A DNA stretch of 64,000 nt from Shewanella woodyi ATCC 51908 (GCF_000019525.1 NC_010506.1:4278001-4342000); one strand, 5' to 3'. Shown: positions 1 through 10,040, counted from the stretch's first letter. Notes: generated by a model from the letters alone, not told the origin. Made by a program: numbers and translations.

Positions 1-2145
1 TTGGGCATCATCTGGATAAAGGGTTATCCCGATGCTGGCACTAATATACGCAGTTTCGCTGCCGAGGCTAAAAGGCTCCGAGAGTCTGGCTAGAATTTTT
101 TCAGCCACTCTCTCAACTCCTTTATGATCCGCAATCGAAGAGAGCACAACAGTAAACTCATCTCCCCCTAATCGAGCCACCACATCAGACTCACGAATAC
201 AGCCCTTCAACCGTTTTGCCGTTTCAACCAGCAGCAGATCACCGATATCATGACCCAAGGCGTCGTTAACTTCTTTGAAAAAATCCAAGTCTAAAAACAT
301 CAGAGCAAAATGCTGCTTGCTACGGTCAGACTTAAGTAGCTCAGTGCCTAAATATTCCAGCAACATCCGCCGATTAGGTAAACTTGTTAAGGGGTCATAG
401 TTGGCCTGTTTCCAGATAATGTGCTCAGCTTGTTTCTTCTCCGTTATATCGGAAAAGAGCGCCACCCGCCGATAGACCTCACCTCGATTATCCAATATGG
501 TATTGATGGTTAACCTAACAATGTGCTCAGAGCCCCTTTTGTGCTTAAGCCAAATTTCTCCATTCCACCGTCCGGTTTCTTCAATGGTACTTCTCATCTG
601 CACAAAGGTTTTCTTACTCGAACTATCACACTGCAAGATACTGATGTGCTGATTAATTATCTCATCTTCCCTATAACCTGTTATCTCAGTAAAGGCAGAG
701 TTTATGGTAATGATATTCCCCTCTTTATCCTGAACACTCATCGCCTCACTGGAGTTGTTATACACAGAAGCTGCCAGATTAAGAGACTCCTCCCCCCTTT
801 TTCGTGCGGTAATATCCATATGAGTACCACACATGCGAACAGGTGAGCCTTGCTCATCTTTACTGACCACTTTGCCGCTATCTTGGATCCAGATGGTCTC
901 CCCAGAGAAAGTATTTAACCGATATTCAATACTATGGTGAGAGGTCTCTCCCTTAAGGTGAGCATCAATAGAGTGCAATACATCGACTCTATCAGAGCGG
1001 TGAATGGCATTGATCCATACCCTCTCATCTCGATTTAACTCTTCGACACTGCAGCCAAGTAGACTTGCACAGCGGGTATTACGCTCTACTTTGTTAGATT
1101 TGATATCCCAATCCCATAAACCAAGTTCGCTACTATCTAAGACTAAAGCTAACTGCTCTTGGCTTGCACACATGGCTGACTCAGCGAGTTTCTGTGAAGT
1201 AATATCCAACAAACCTGAGATAACGAGTAGAACCTTGTTATTCTTTCTTTGGCAAGCGACAGTTAAGTGGGTATAAACAATTGAGTTATCTTTAGCCACA
1301 AATCGCATATCCATCTCATATTCATCAATCTCCCCTTTGAGCATTCTATCGAACTGATTTAAGCCCGTTTGAAGATCCTCAAAATAGGTCATATCACTCC
1401 ACTTCATTGCCAATAGCTCTTTTTCACTGTATTTGAGCATCTGACACACCCGTGGATTAACTTTGATCCAGTGTTGATCCACCGATGAAATTGCAATACC
1501 AATATTGCCAATGTTGAATTGAGAGCGAAAAATGAGGTCATCTTGAAGCTGAATATTGGCATCTCGCTCCATTTCCAGCCGCCTAGCGAGTAGTGAACTA
1601 AGCAGTAAAAAAGCAACGGGGTAGATAATTAAAGTCGGAAAAGCAACGCTATTTAACGTATTCACAGCCATCTCAAAGGGTAGAATAAACAACCATAGCA
1701 GAGTAATACATTGCAGGATCATGCCGAATGAGTAGAACTGAATATTAGAGATATCAACAACCGCTCTATGACAATAGTAACGCCACAAGCAGCCCAATAA
1801 TCCAGCTGAAACCATCATACCAATCTCAAACCAAACCCCAACTCCCCCCTCATAAAAACTAAAAATGGAAGCTAAGAACACGGCAATAAGCGTAGGTAAT
1901 CCACCAAAAAAAACGCCGGAGATCCCCAGTATAACTGAGCGAGCATCGAAATACTGACCTTGAGAATACTCCCATGATGCCATCACGCTGGTCATGGTTA
2001 TGCCACCTATGATGGCTCCTACACTGAGTTGCCAGAGAAAAAGATACTCATCTCGCTGCTTTCTAGGCACCGCATCATAGATAAATACCATGGCTAACAA
2101 AAGCGCAGTATTTTGCACTAAAGTAAAGATCACATCTGGCTCCAT
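1..2145 (-). CDS. Membrane-bound PAS-PAS-PAS-GGDEF signalling protein (3' end outside window)
   Basis: The frame opens at an ATG at 2145 and runs without a stop to base 1, so the C-terminus is missing. The first ~200 residues are hydrophobic and resemble the 5TM receptor region of LytS-type sensors (a GGVFFG-like glycine-rich turn and a YEGGVG motif). Three PAS-like segments follow, each ending in a typical linker such as DITxxK. The GGDEF domain has an intact RLGGDEF at about 150-170 and an RESD (RxxD) inhibitory site five residues before it. An active diguanylate cyclase is therefore expected, acting at the inner membrane on c-di-GMP levels with product inhibition. An EAL domain could follow beyond the window edge; that cannot be seen. 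The input ligand is unknown. Confidence 0.9.
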   Translation of the reverse strand, partial: MEPDVIFTLVQNTALLLAMVFIYDAVPRKQRDEYLFLWQLSVGAIIGGITMTSVMASWEYSQGQYFDARSVILGISGVFFGGLPTLIAVFLASIFSFYEGGVGVWFEIGMMVSAGLLGCLWRYYCHRAVVDISNIQFYSFGMILQCITLLWLFILPFEMAVNTLNSVAFPTLIIYPVAFLLLSSLLARRLEMERDANIQLQDDLIFRSQFNIGNIGIAISSVDQHWIKVNPRVCQMLKYSEKELLAMKWSDMTYFEDLQTGLNQFDRMLKGEIDEYEMDMRFVAKDNSIVYTHLTVACQRKNNKVLLVISGLLDITSQKLAESAMCASQEQLALVLDSSELGLWDWDIKSNKVERNTRCASLLGCSVEELNRDERVWINAIHRSDRVDVLHSIDAHLKGETSHHSIEYRLNTFSGETIWIQDSGKVVSKDEQGSPVRMCGTHMDITARKRGEESLNLAASVYNNSSEAMSVQDKEGNIITINSAFTEITGYREDEIINQHISILQCDSSSKKTFVQMRSTIEETGRWNGEIWLKHKRGSEHIVRLTINTILDNRGEVYRRVALFSDITEKKQAEHIIWKQANYDPLTSLPNRRMLLEYLGTELLKSDRSKQHFALMFLDLDFFKEVNDALGHDIGDLLLVETAKRLKGCIRESDVVARLGGDEFTVVLSSIADHKGVERVAEKILARLSEPFSLGSETAYISASIGITLYPDDAQ

Positions 2146-2376
2146 AAGCCTAACGGTTCTCAATAGTAAATATGAAGTATCAAGTCTTTAGTTTAGCAGA
2201 GATGTTACTGTACAATTTTCAGATGCAAGGTCATCAGCTCTCCCTTATTCAAAAGTAAAAGGGAAAAAACTGTAAATATGAGTGAAATATGCAAATAATA
2301 GTCAGCTTTTGTTTAAAACTCATTTATGATTGCCACTTGAGTCATAGGGACGCTCACTTCACTTAAAGGGATTTAA

Positions 2377-3129
2377 ATGCTTCACACTAGATTGACACTC
2401 TTATTCATTACATCCTTACTTTGTAGTTTTGCCACGGCTGACGAAAGTTTAAAAACAGTAAAACTCGCCGCTGAAGATAATTGGGCCCCCTTTGCTAAGG
2501 CGTCAGGCACAGGTGTGTCTCACTCACTTATTAACCAGGCATTCTCTACCGTCGGGGTTGAAGTTGATAGTATCGTGGTTCCCTATTCAAGGGCTGTTGT
2601 GATGGCGAAAGAGGGGTTAGTCGATGGGGTATTTAACTTAGTCAAAGAACAGAGCACTGAATCAGAGTTTATCTTTGGGAAACAGCCGCTCTTCTCAGCC
2701 ACAGCCTCCTTCTACCACAAGGTATCGACACCAGTTAAAGCAAAAGATAAATGGCAGCTGCCACCCAATACAAAAGTAGGGATCATTCGTGGCTATGAGT
2801 ACGGGGACGAGCTAAAACAACTTCCTAATATCAGACTAATCACCCTTTCTAACCATAACCAGCTCATCAACCTACTGCTGCTCGATAGAATCGATGTCGC
2901 CATTATGTATGATCTGGTTGCCAAGCAATATATTAGCCAGATGGGCGTCTCACAAGAGATAGAGCAGATATTTACGAATCATACAGGTCAGGTCTATCTG
3001 GCATTTTCAAAACTCAATCCCCACGCATCTAAATTAGCCGAACTGTTAGATAGAGGACTGACAACTCTAAAGGATGACGGCAGTTATCAAGAGATAATGG
3101 CATCGGCTGGCTCACCTGCCAGAAATTAA
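2377..3129 (+). CDS. Periplasmic substrate-binding protein, family 3 (SBP_bac_3-like)
   Basis: A 250-residue protein with an N-terminal signal peptide (about residues 1-21, ending SFATA/DE). The remainder resembles the amino-acid/extracellular solute-binding family 3 fold: an early motif LAAEDNWAPFA, then VVPYSRAVVMAKEGLVDGVFNL and a C-terminal LKDDGSYQEIM typical of the family end. The start is supported by AAAGGGA just upstream. No ABC transporter genes lie beside it. Many stand-alone copies of this type occur in Shewanella and Vibrio, and some feed signalling proteins instead of transport. A partnership with the divergent membrane PAS-GGDEF gene is possible but only inferred. The ligand cannot be read from sequence. 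Confidence 0.85.
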   Translation: MLHTRLTLLFITSLLCSFATADESLKTVKLAAEDNWAPFAKASGTGVSHSLINQAFSTVGVEVDSIVVPYSRAVVMAKEGLVDGVFNLVKEQSTESEFIFGKQPLFSATASFYHKVSTPVKAKDKWQLPPNTKVGIIRGYEYGDELKQLPNIRLITLSNHNQLINLLLLDRIDVAIMYDLVAKQYISQMGVSQEIEQIFTNHTGQVYLAFSKLNPHASKLAELLDRGLTTLKDDGSYQEIMASAGSPARN

Positions 3130-3164
3130 ACCTAGACGATATATAATTAAACTTGGACTCTATA

Positions 3165-3628
3165 TATACCCAAACAACTTCAAGATGCAGAATTCAGCAT
3201 GTCGAGAAGTGACAGAGTTCAAGGTCGTTAACTGCTCCTGCATTAACGGCATTCCCGCCATCCATGGCGGTCTTCATGAAATAGTAGGACTAGTTATTCT
3301 CGGCTCTGGCATCCTCGGTAACTGCTCCTGCGTTACTCTACCTCCTGAATCCATTCAGTCGTGCTTCGCCCTACCTTCTGCATCTGACTTCCATGGAAAG
3401 GAAGAAATGTCTTATTTTGTATGGAACAAAATAGACCATGCAGTCGTAATTCAATATTTCATAACACAGAAAAATGTTGCTTCTCGCCGTGCCCTACGGG
3501 AGTTCCCGTAGAATCGCTGCACTGCTTTAGTGATTTCAACAAGGGAATAACCATTATCCTCAATCACTGCCTTGTTCAGCTATCCTATGGGGGCTCTGAA
3601 ACGAGCACCTTGAGGTAGCTTGGGTATA
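3165..3628. mobile_element. 464-bp non-coding element with inverted ends (MITE-like)
   Basis: The left end reads TATACCCAAACAACTTCAAG (3165-3184). The right end (3609-3628), reverse-complemented, reads TATACCCAAGCTACCTCAAG, a 17/20 match. Inside are two ATGG-centred hairpins, at 3247-3272 and 3382-3411, that recur in changed but still pairing form at 59241-59342. Two open frames inside (3185-3511 and 3421-3618) have no family resemblance and look accidental. The element fills most of the space between the binding-protein gene and the thioesterase gene. A shortened copy of the end sequence is at 23218-23250. No transposase is encoded, so movement would have to be in trans. Confidence 0.6.
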
Positions 3629-3695
3629 GAGGTATAACCTCTGATTAGAAAGCTTATGTTAGACTAACGCCAATTTTTCCTGATCCCGTGGCACC

Positions 3696-4136
3696 ATGCA
3701 GAATAAGAAAGCGCTGAATTACAGCCAAACCTTCCACTTTCCGATCCAGATCTATTATGAAGACACCGACTTCTCCGGTGTTGTATACCACCCCAACTTT
3801 CTCAAATATTTTGAGCGAGCAAGAGAGCATGTTATTGGTGCAGACATTCTCGCCTCTCTTTGGCAGGAGCAAGGGTTAGGCTTTGCGGTTTACCGCAGTG
3901 ATATGTTGTGTCATGACGGCGTTGAATTTGCAGATATCATAGAGGTAAAAACTCAGTTCTGCTTTGAGAGCAAGTACAGAACTATTTGGAAACAGGAGAT
4001 ATGGCGTCCTAATGCCAGCAAACCAGCTGTGACAGCCAATATTGAGATGGTGTGCATGAACAAGGCGCGCCAATTAGCACCGATGACACCTGAGCTACTT
4101 GCCTTGCTAAAGCAGTCTTTCGACTCGGCTCTGTAA
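3696..4136 (+). CDS. YbgC/4-hydroxybenzoyl-CoA-type acyl-CoA thioesterase
   Basis: A 146-residue single hot-dog-fold protein. The diagnostic active-site loop YYEDTDFSGVVYHPNF spans residues 20-35, and Asp25 is the expected catalytic acid. The helix motif YFERAREH follows. Proteins of this family hydrolyse acyl-CoA thioesters in the cytoplasm. The classical YbgC sits at the head of the tol-pal operon, but this copy stands alone, so it is probably a paralogue with an unassigned substrate. An in-frame stop lies just upstream of the ATG at 3696, which limits the start choice. The Shine-Dalgarno sequence is weak. Confidence 0.88.
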   Translation: MQNKKALNYSQTFHFPIQIYYEDTDFSGVVYHPNFLKYFERAREHVIGADILASLWQEQGLGFAVYRSDMLCHDGVEFADIIEVKTQFCFESKYRTIWKQEIWRPNASKPAVTANIEMVCMNKARQLAPMTPELLALLKQSFDSAL

Positions 4137-4140
4137 TAGC

Positions 4141-4168
4141 AAAGGGGAGCTTGCCTCCCCTATTTTTT
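4141..4168 (+). terminator. Rho-independent terminator after thioesterase gene
   Basis: AGGGGAG and CTCCCCT form a 7-bp stem around CTTGC, followed by ATTTTTT. It lies between two convergent genes, 5 bp after the thioesterase stop codon. Confidence 0.8.
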
Positions 4169-4180
4169 AGTAATAAGAGG

Positions 4181-5710
4181 TTACTTCCTTAGTTGCAATT
4201 GCTGCCAGTTCACTTCGAGCTCTAACGCGCTCATCGGTTTTGCAAATAGATCGCCTTGGATTTTATCCACTCCCATCTCCACCAGCAGTGATTTAACCTC
4301 TTCGGTCTCAACCCCTTCAACTGTGACCTTAAAATCTAGCCCCTTGGCTAGCTCTATGCTCGACTTCATAATGTGTTTAGCATGTTTATCACTCATCAGT
4401 TCATCGATAAATGCCTTATCTATCTTCACTTCATCAACAGGAAAATACTTAAGGTAAGCAAGCGAGGAGTGACCCGTACCAAAATCATCAATGGCGACAT
4501 CGACACCAATTGCTTTCAACTTTTCAATGGTTTCAACTGCCATCTCCATATCGTCCATCAACTTACTTTCGGTTATCTCAATGGAGAGCAATTTGGTCTC
4601 TAAACCATACTTGTCGAATTTCATCTGAATATCGTCACATAAGGTACTGCTGATAATATCTTTTGAGGAGAGATTTACCGCAACTTGCAATAACAACCCC
4701 GATTGGTGCCACTTATATTGCTGGGAGATCACTTGATCCAGCGCCCACTCACTGACTAATCCAATCATCCCTGCGTACTCGGCAAGGGGGATAAACTCAG
4801 CAGGAGAGACCATACCTAAATCCTCATGCTCCCAACGTATTAAGGCCTCAACCTGACTAAATCCGCCATTTAATACATCTAACTTTGGCTGATACACCAT
4901 ATACAACTCACCTCTGGCTAATGCCTTAGGGAGTCGATTGATGATCCCAAGTTGACGCTGCTGGCTAAGATCGTCTCCCTCTGAATAGCTGGCAAAAAGT
5001 TGCTTATCCTCCTTAGCCTTAATCAATGCGAGATCGAGCCGCCTCAAAAGTTGACTCACATAGGTATGGTGCTGAGCTAGATCCAGATAGCCCATCTGGA
5101 TCTGAACTGTGATCGGAATATCCTGAATGTTAAACGGCATCTGAAGCTTCTCACGAATAGCTAGCAGTTTTGCTTCATCTTGCGCTTGCTCGAAATAGAG
5201 AAGAAACTCATCTTCATTCATACGTGCAAGAAATGAGACATTATTTCCCTCTCCCTGCAATCGTTCAGATAAGATCTGCAGCAACTTATCGCCAACGGAG
5301 AAACCGAAGAGATCGTTAACAAATCTAAACTGATAAATATCGATAAGTACTAAGGTGCCCTGAGTGATAGGCATCAAGGTAAGAAAACGGGACTTTAATC
5401 CTAAGCGGTTGGCAAGCCCTGTCAGCTTGTCCTTATCATTAGGGACCGGCAAGCCATTGATAAATTGACGCCATGCACAATAAAGGGAAAGGTATTTCTT
5501 GGGAACATCGAGTTGTGTCAGCTGTTCAGGGGGAATATCACCTAAATTTAACGCCCCCTCTTTGCTCTTAAGTAGTTCTATCTGCTGTAGCAGAGCATGA
5601 ATAAATTTTGCTTCACCCCGTCTATGCCGGTACCAGAAAATGATACCAGCGATACAGACAATCAGTAAAAGAACTAAATACCAGCCAATGTCCACGTAAG
5701 TAATGCACAC
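4181..5710 (-). CDS. Membrane-anchored degenerate GGDEF / intact EAL phosphodiesterase
   Basis: A 509-residue protein with one transmembrane helix at about residues 8-26, then a GGDEF domain (~90-245) and an EAL domain (~260-500). The GGDEF signature is replaced by MNEDEF, so cyclase activity is unlikely. The EAL domain keeps EALIRW, the NLSS asparagine, EITES, DDFGTGHSSL with the following VKID lysine, and EGVE. This pattern predicts an active c-di-GMP phosphodiesterase, with the degenerate domain possibly acting as a GTP-sensing or structural partner. The start is a GTG at 5710; a second GTG at 5695 is also possible. The HDOD gene 57 bp upstream on the same strand may be co-transcribed. Confidence 0.92.
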   Translation of the reverse strand: MCITYVDIGWYLVLLLIVCIAGIIFWYRHRRGEAKFIHALLQQIELLKSKEGALNLGDIPPEQLTQLDVPKKYLSLYCAWRQFINGLPVPNDKDKLTGLANRLGLKSRFLTLMPITQGTLVLIDIYQFRFVNDLFGFSVGDKLLQILSERLQGEGNNVSFLARMNEDEFLLYFEQAQDEAKLLAIREKLQMPFNIQDIPITVQIQMGYLDLAQHHTYVSQLLRRLDLALIKAKEDKQLFASYSEGDDLSQQRQLGIINRLPKALARGELYMVYQPKLDVLNGGFSQVEALIRWEHEDLGMVSPAEFIPLAEYAGMIGLVSEWALDQVISQQYKWHQSGLLLQVAVNLSSKDIISSTLCDDIQMKFDKYGLETKLLSIEITESKLMDDMEMAVETIEKLKAIGVDVAIDDFGTGHSSLAYLKYFPVDEVKIDKAFIDELMSDKHAKHIMKSSIELAKGLDFKVTVEGVETEEVKSLLVEMGVDKIQGDLFAKPMSALELEVNWQQLQLRK

Positions 5711-5767
5711 CCTATAAAAGGAACGATGCTAAAGTTCAGCTTACCCCAATATTGACCAAGACAACAA

Positions 5768-6610
5768 CTATTCATAACTCGATTTTATAGAGTGATATTT
5801 TTCCAGAAACTCGTCACTGGCTAACTCCTCAGCCGAAACGGGCAGACCACGTTTAGCATACAGATCTAATCGTTCCTCAAGCTCAATACCAGCCCTTAAC
5901 TCTCCAGTGTAAAAAGCGGCGGCCCTAACAAAATCAAGATAACCCACGTTATCAGGTAGATAAGATAGGTCTGACCATCTCTCAACCACCTCTGTCACTT
6001 CCGGTGCAAACTCCCAACTCTTCAATACGGCGCGACCTATTGGCCCCTGCATCTTTCTCACTAACGCTCTTAGCTGCTCTATACTAGTAAACATATCGGG
6101 ATGGGCTTCTGCTTCTTTAAGCACAGGCAGAGCACCTATGTTATGCACTAAACAGGCTAAAGTCAGCGTATCAAAACTGAGTCCACATCCCTTATGGGTT
6201 TTATTATAGATTTGCAGCATAGAGCAAGCCGCAGAGGTCACATCGATTGAGCTTCCCCACACTTCATCCATCACCTCCCAGACCATCTCATTGGTTGAAA
6301 TAAAGAGCTGCTCCATCGCCGCAGAAGTCGCGATGGATTTTATCTGAGTTAAGCCAATTCGAGTGACCGCACAGTTTACATTTTCAGCTTTAATTCCCCT
6401 GCTATAAAGTGCACTGTTAGCCACCTTAATCATACGCGCCGATATCGCGGCGTCTTGTCCGATAATTTCAGCAACCTGCTTTGGACTTGAATCCGGTCTG
6501 GATACGACCTCTTGAACCCTCATCGCAACCTCTGGAAGCGTTGGCAACACTAATGCATCTGCTTTCAACTTTTTTAAAAGGCCGACCAACAATTGATGTT
6601 CAGTTGACAT
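5768..6610 (-). CDS. HDOD domain protein
   Basis: A 280-residue protein made almost entirely of an HDOD domain, the HD-related output domain of bacterial signalling proteins. Visible family features are LPTLPEVAMRVQEVV near residues 22-36, the ISARMIKVANSALYS helix, and VTRIGLTQIKSIA. HDOD domains lack most metal-binding residues of true HD phosphodiesterases and usually act as protein-interaction modules. The ATG at 6610 is preceded by GGGGATG. Its neighbour is an EAL-type phosphodiesterase on the same strand, so a shared role in c-di-GMP or chemosensory signalling is plausible but not shown. Confidence 0.88.
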   Translation of the reverse strand: MSTEHQLLVGLLKKLKADALVLPTLPEVAMRVQEVVSRPDSSPKQVAEIIGQDAAISARMIKVANSALYSRGIKAENVNCAVTRIGLTQIKSIATSAAMEQLFISTNEMVWEVMDEVWGSSIDVTSAACSMLQIYNKTHKGCGLSFDTLTLACLVHNIGALPVLKEAEAHPDMFTSIEQLRALVRKMQGPIGRAVLKSWEFAPEVTEVVERWSDLSYLPDNVGYLDFVRAAAFYTGELRAGIELEERLDLYAKRGLPVSAEELASDEFLEKYHSIKSSYE

Positions 6611-6919
6611 TTTTCATCCCCATTTTGAATCTCAAATAATTTCTCTCTAAAAAAGAAGGCGACCAAACCCGCAGACTTGTTAAGCCATAATATAATAAGC
6701 ACCATTTAAGTTAACGGCTTGTTTAGATTCTAGCTAACTTTAGGATTTTTAGGGAGTAAAAATCATTCTTTCATTAAAATTTTCATCCCCCTCCTCTTGG
6801 TAAAAACTTGATATAATAAGGGGTGTGGAAGTTTCTTGGGCAAAATTTGATAACCATACAAACATTAAGTAAAATGCCCGCCCGCTTATCACCCAAATAT
6901 TCGCTAACTGAGAGTAATT
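6611..6919. other. Divergent intergenic region upstream of trhP
   Basis: 309 bp, AT-rich, between the HDOD gene (minus) and trhP (plus). It must contain both promoters. I see no clear operator, hairpin with T-run, or coding signal. The frame at 6749-7012 on the minus strand overlaps the start of trhP and has no family resemblance. Confidence 0.5.
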
Positions 6920-8284
6920 ATGTTTAAACCTGAGCTGTTGTCTCCTGCAGGGACACTGAAAAATATGCGTTATGCCTTTGCCTATGGTGCTGATGCTGTC
7001 TATGCAGGCCAACCTAGATACAGCCTTAGGGTAAGAAATAATGACTTTAAGATGGAAAACCTAGCCACAGGTATCCAAGAAGCTCATGATCTTGGTAAGA
7101 AACTGTATGTGGTCAGTAATATCGCACCACATAACACCAAGCTTAAGACATACATTAAAGATATGGCCCCTGTTGTCGACATGAATCCAGATGCGATTAT
7201 CATGTCAGATCCTGGTCTTATTATGATGGCTAGAGAAGCGTTTCCCGATCAAGTGATCCACCTCTCAGTCCAAGCCAATGCGATCAACTGGGCATCGGTG
7301 AAGTTTTGGCAACAACAGGGGATCAAGCGCGTTATCTTATCCCGTGAGCTCTCTCTCGATGAGATTGAGGAGATCCGTCAACGCTGCCCAGATATTGAAC
7401 TTGAAGTGTTCGTACATGGCGCACTCTGCATGGCGTATTCTGGTCGCTGTCTGCTGTCAGGCTATATCAACAAGCGAGATCCTAACCAAGGCACCTGTAC
7501 TAATGCTTGTCGCTGGAAATATGATGCCCATGAGGCAACTGAAACCGATTCAGGCGACATCATTGCTGTACAGCCAGATGTTCAGATCCAAACACCAACC
7601 TTAGGTGCGGGTCAACCAAGCAGCGATATCGTGTTACTTCAAGAAGCTGGTCGCCCTGGCGAATATATGCCAGCCTTTGAAGATGAGCATGGTACTTACA
7701 TCATGAACTCCAAAGATCTTCGTGCCATTCAGCATGTCGAACGCTTAAGTAAAATGGGCATAGACTCGCTGAAAATCGAAGGACGTACTAAGTCATTCTA
7801 TTATGTCGCTCGTACCGCACAACTTTATCGTCAAGCAATTGAAGATGCCGTTTCAGGTAAAGATTTCGACCGTACCTTGATGCATAACCTTGAAGGCTTA
7901 GCTCACAGAGGCTATACCGAGGGCTTCCTACGTCGTCATGTGCATGATGAGTATCAGAACTATGATTACGGCTACTCTATCAGTGATACCCAGCAGTTTG
8001 TGGGTGAGTTTACAGGTAAACGTAACACCATCGGCATGGCTGAGATCGATGTAAAAAATAAATTCAGTGTCGGGGACAGTGTTGAGGTGATGACCCCGCA
8101 AGGCAACCTGACCATCAAGGTTGAGGAGCTGTTTAACCGTAAAGGTGAATCTGTTGAGGCTGGGTTAGGTTCAGGTCATTTCGTGTTCTTGAGTCTACCA
8201 GAGGGCGTTGAAACAGATAAAGCCGTTTTGCTGCGTAACTTGCCCCAAGGTCAAGATACCCGTAATCCTCACGCTCAAGCATAA
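6920..8284 (+). CDS. trhP: tRNA 5-hydroxyuridine formation protein TrhP (YegQ), U32 family
   Basis: A 454-residue protein starting MFKPELLSPAGTL, the hallmark of YegQ-type U32 'peptidase' proteins; E. coli TrhP is almost the same length. The U32 signature region with EVFVHGALCMAYSGRC at ~160-175 carries cysteines of the kind that bind an Fe-S cluster in this family, followed by CTNACRW. The C-terminal part (GEFTGKR...) resembles the small barrel found in the longer U32 members. TrhP is known in E. coli to make ho5U at the tRNA wobble position in a prephenate-dependent way, the first step to cmo5U. A ferredoxin gene lies 77 bp downstream on the same strand and may supply electrons; this link is inferred. 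Confidence 0.93.
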   Translation: MFKPELLSPAGTLKNMRYAFAYGADAVYAGQPRYSLRVRNNDFKMENLATGIQEAHDLGKKLYVVSNIAPHNTKLKTYIKDMAPVVDMNPDAIIMSDPGLIMMAREAFPDQVIHLSVQANAINWASVKFWQQQGIKRVILSRELSLDEIEEIRQRCPDIELEVFVHGALCMAYSGRCLLSGYINKRDPNQGTCTNACRWKYDAHEATETDSGDIIAVQPDVQIQTPTLGAGQPSSDIVLLQEAGRPGEYMPAFEDEHGTYIMNSKDLRAIQHVERLSKMGIDSLKIEGRTKSFYYVARTAQLYRQAIEDAVSGKDFDRTLMHNLEGLAHRGYTEGFLRRHVHDEYQNYDYGYSISDTQQFVGEFTGKRNTIGMAEIDVKNKFSVGDSVEVMTPQGNLTIKVEELFNRKGESVEAGLGSGHFVFLSLPEGVETDKAVLLRNLPQGQDTRNPHAQA

Positions 8285-8307
8285 GCGAAAAAGGTAAAAG
8301 CCTCCTC

Positions 8308-8334
8308 TGACCCTAATGATGATATTAGGGTCAT
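8308..8334 (+). other. Hairpin between trhP and yfhL
   Basis: TGACCCTAAT and ATTAGGGTCA pair as a 10-bp stem. No T-run follows, so it is more likely an mRNA-stabilising or partial attenuation structure than a full terminator. Confidence 0.4.
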
Positions 8335-8358
8335 TAAAGTACATAAACGAGTAGATAG

Positions 8359-8619
<261 letters not shown>

Positions 8620-8662
8620 AATACTGAATGGCATAATAAGTGGGTTTCCTTCTTTAGCCCGC

Positions 8663-9946
8663 TTAACTACCTCTACTTTTTTCTTTCTCCCCCTCTTGCA
8701 CTTCATGAATAACAGTGCTGTTTCCTCCCTGTGATAACGCTTTTTGAAATGCCGTGTCGGCTTGTGACAGTAACGTTTTAACCGTTGATTTGTCGCACAT
8801 CTGTGCTCCACCGACGCTGATTTTAAAACACATTTCACGCTCTTTAAGAGTGAATGAAAGTGCGCTAGCAGCCTGTGTTAGTTTCTCTACCTGCTCTCTA
8901 TTTTTCACCAAACTTGAACCTGAGATTAAACAGCAAAACTCCGCACCACCAAACCTTGCACGGTAGGGAGGCTCAATGCTTTTTTTCAACAACTCAGCAA
9001 GCTCTACTAATATCTTGTCACCGCCACTGTGACCAAAAGACTCATTTATCCCTTTAAAGTCATCCACATGAATAAAAATTAACAGGTGCTCAAGATTATT
9101 GACGAGTAGTTCATCGAAGTGCTCAGTCAACTGCTCGATAAAATGACGACGATTGGATAACGAAGTCAGATAGTCCATATCGGCAGCCATCTTTATCTCT
9201 TCGATATATTGCAATTTTTCGACGTTTTTAAATACGCGGCAATAGAACTCTTCAGGACAAAAAGGCTTCTGTAGATAATCATCTGCACCACTTTTTATAA
9301 AACGTGCTGATTGATAGGGTTTATCGATACCTGAATAGCCCACTATCACCAGCTCTCTATCGGCAAACTGTTTTCTCACCGCCTGCACCAGCTCTATGCC
9401 ATTCATGCCTGGCATCTCTTGATCAGTAATGATCAGCTTTATCTCAGGATGCATCGCCAAAGCATTCAGCGCCTTAGTACCATCAGGCACATCATAAAGC
9501 GTGAAGTTTCTTCGACTTAATAGGTTACAGACATAACTTCTCACCGACAGTGAGTCATCGACAACTAACACACCTATCTCATGGTTTGTTAGCTGCCCAT
9601 GAAGTACTCTCAGTAGATAGTGGTAGGCCTGTGAATTCTCTTTTGTTAGATAATCAACAATAGGTAGACTAAGTAGCTTCTGATGAATGGTGTTATTCAT
9701 CTTTCCAGTCATCACGATGCAGGGAATATTGTGCTCAAGTACATGGAAAATCGCCTGGCCATCGACCGCATCAGGTAAGCTGTAATCCACCGTTGCGGCA
9801 AAAAAATCATGGTGACTCACCAGCAAGCTTTTTAGCTCGGCAAAGGAGTATGCGATGGTAACCCGGTAACCTAGCGAGCCACCGATATGCTCAATAACGG
9901 AAGCTATCGCCTTATTGTCTTCGACAACCAGCAAGTTGTTCATCAT
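8663..9946 (-). CDS. Double-receiver response regulator with GGDEF-like output
   Basis: A 427-residue protein with two receiver domains and a GGDEF-family domain. REC1 (~1-120) has acidic ED at 8-9, a phospho-acceptor Asp in VDYSLPD and a TK pair. REC2 (~125-245) has VVDDS, ITDQEMPGMNG and LQKPF. The GGDEF domain (~260-415) begins DYLTSLSNRR, but its signature is GGAEF: the residue that helps coordinate metal/GTP is Ala. Activity is therefore uncertain and may be lost. No histidine kinase is adjacent. AAGGGA lies 7 bp before the ATG at 9946. The pattern REC-REC-GGDEF is known in Shewanella and other gammaproteobacteria. Confidence 0.9.
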   Translation of the reverse strand: MMNNLLVVEDNKAIASVIEHIGGSLGYRVTIAYSFAELKSLLVSHHDFFAATVDYSLPDAVDGQAIFHVLEHNIPCIVMTGKMNNTIHQKLLSLPIVDYLTKENSQAYHYLLRVLHGQLTNHEIGVLVVDDSLSVRSYVCNLLSRRNFTLYDVPDGTKALNALAMHPEIKLIITDQEMPGMNGIELVQAVRKQFADRELVIVGYSGIDKPYQSARFIKSGADDYLQKPFCPEEFYCRVFKNVEKLQYIEEIKMAADMDYLTSLSNRRHFIEQLTEHFDELLVNNLEHLLIFIHVDDFKGINESFGHSGGDKILVELAELLKKSIEPPYRARFGGAEFCCLISGSSLVKNREQVEKLTQAASALSFTLKEREMCFKISVGGAQMCDKSTVKTLLSQADTAFQKALSQGGNSTVIHEVQEGEKEKSRGS

Positions 9947-10040
9947 TAATGTCCCTTCAGATCGAGCTGCTCTTAAGTTTACCTAAGTGAATACCCACCT
10001 TAAGCGTAGCAGTTAAATCGAAGGGAATTTAAGGATAAGC

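Noticed and set aside
523..1276. Plus-strand open frames at 523-846 and 1004-1276
   Set aside because: They lie opposite the PAS domains of the membrane GGDEF gene, whose conserved motifs fix the coding strand.
3185..3618. Two plus-strand open frames of 108 and 65 codons
   Set aside because: Both lie inside the 464-bp element, have no ribosome site or family likeness, and are explained by the repeat.
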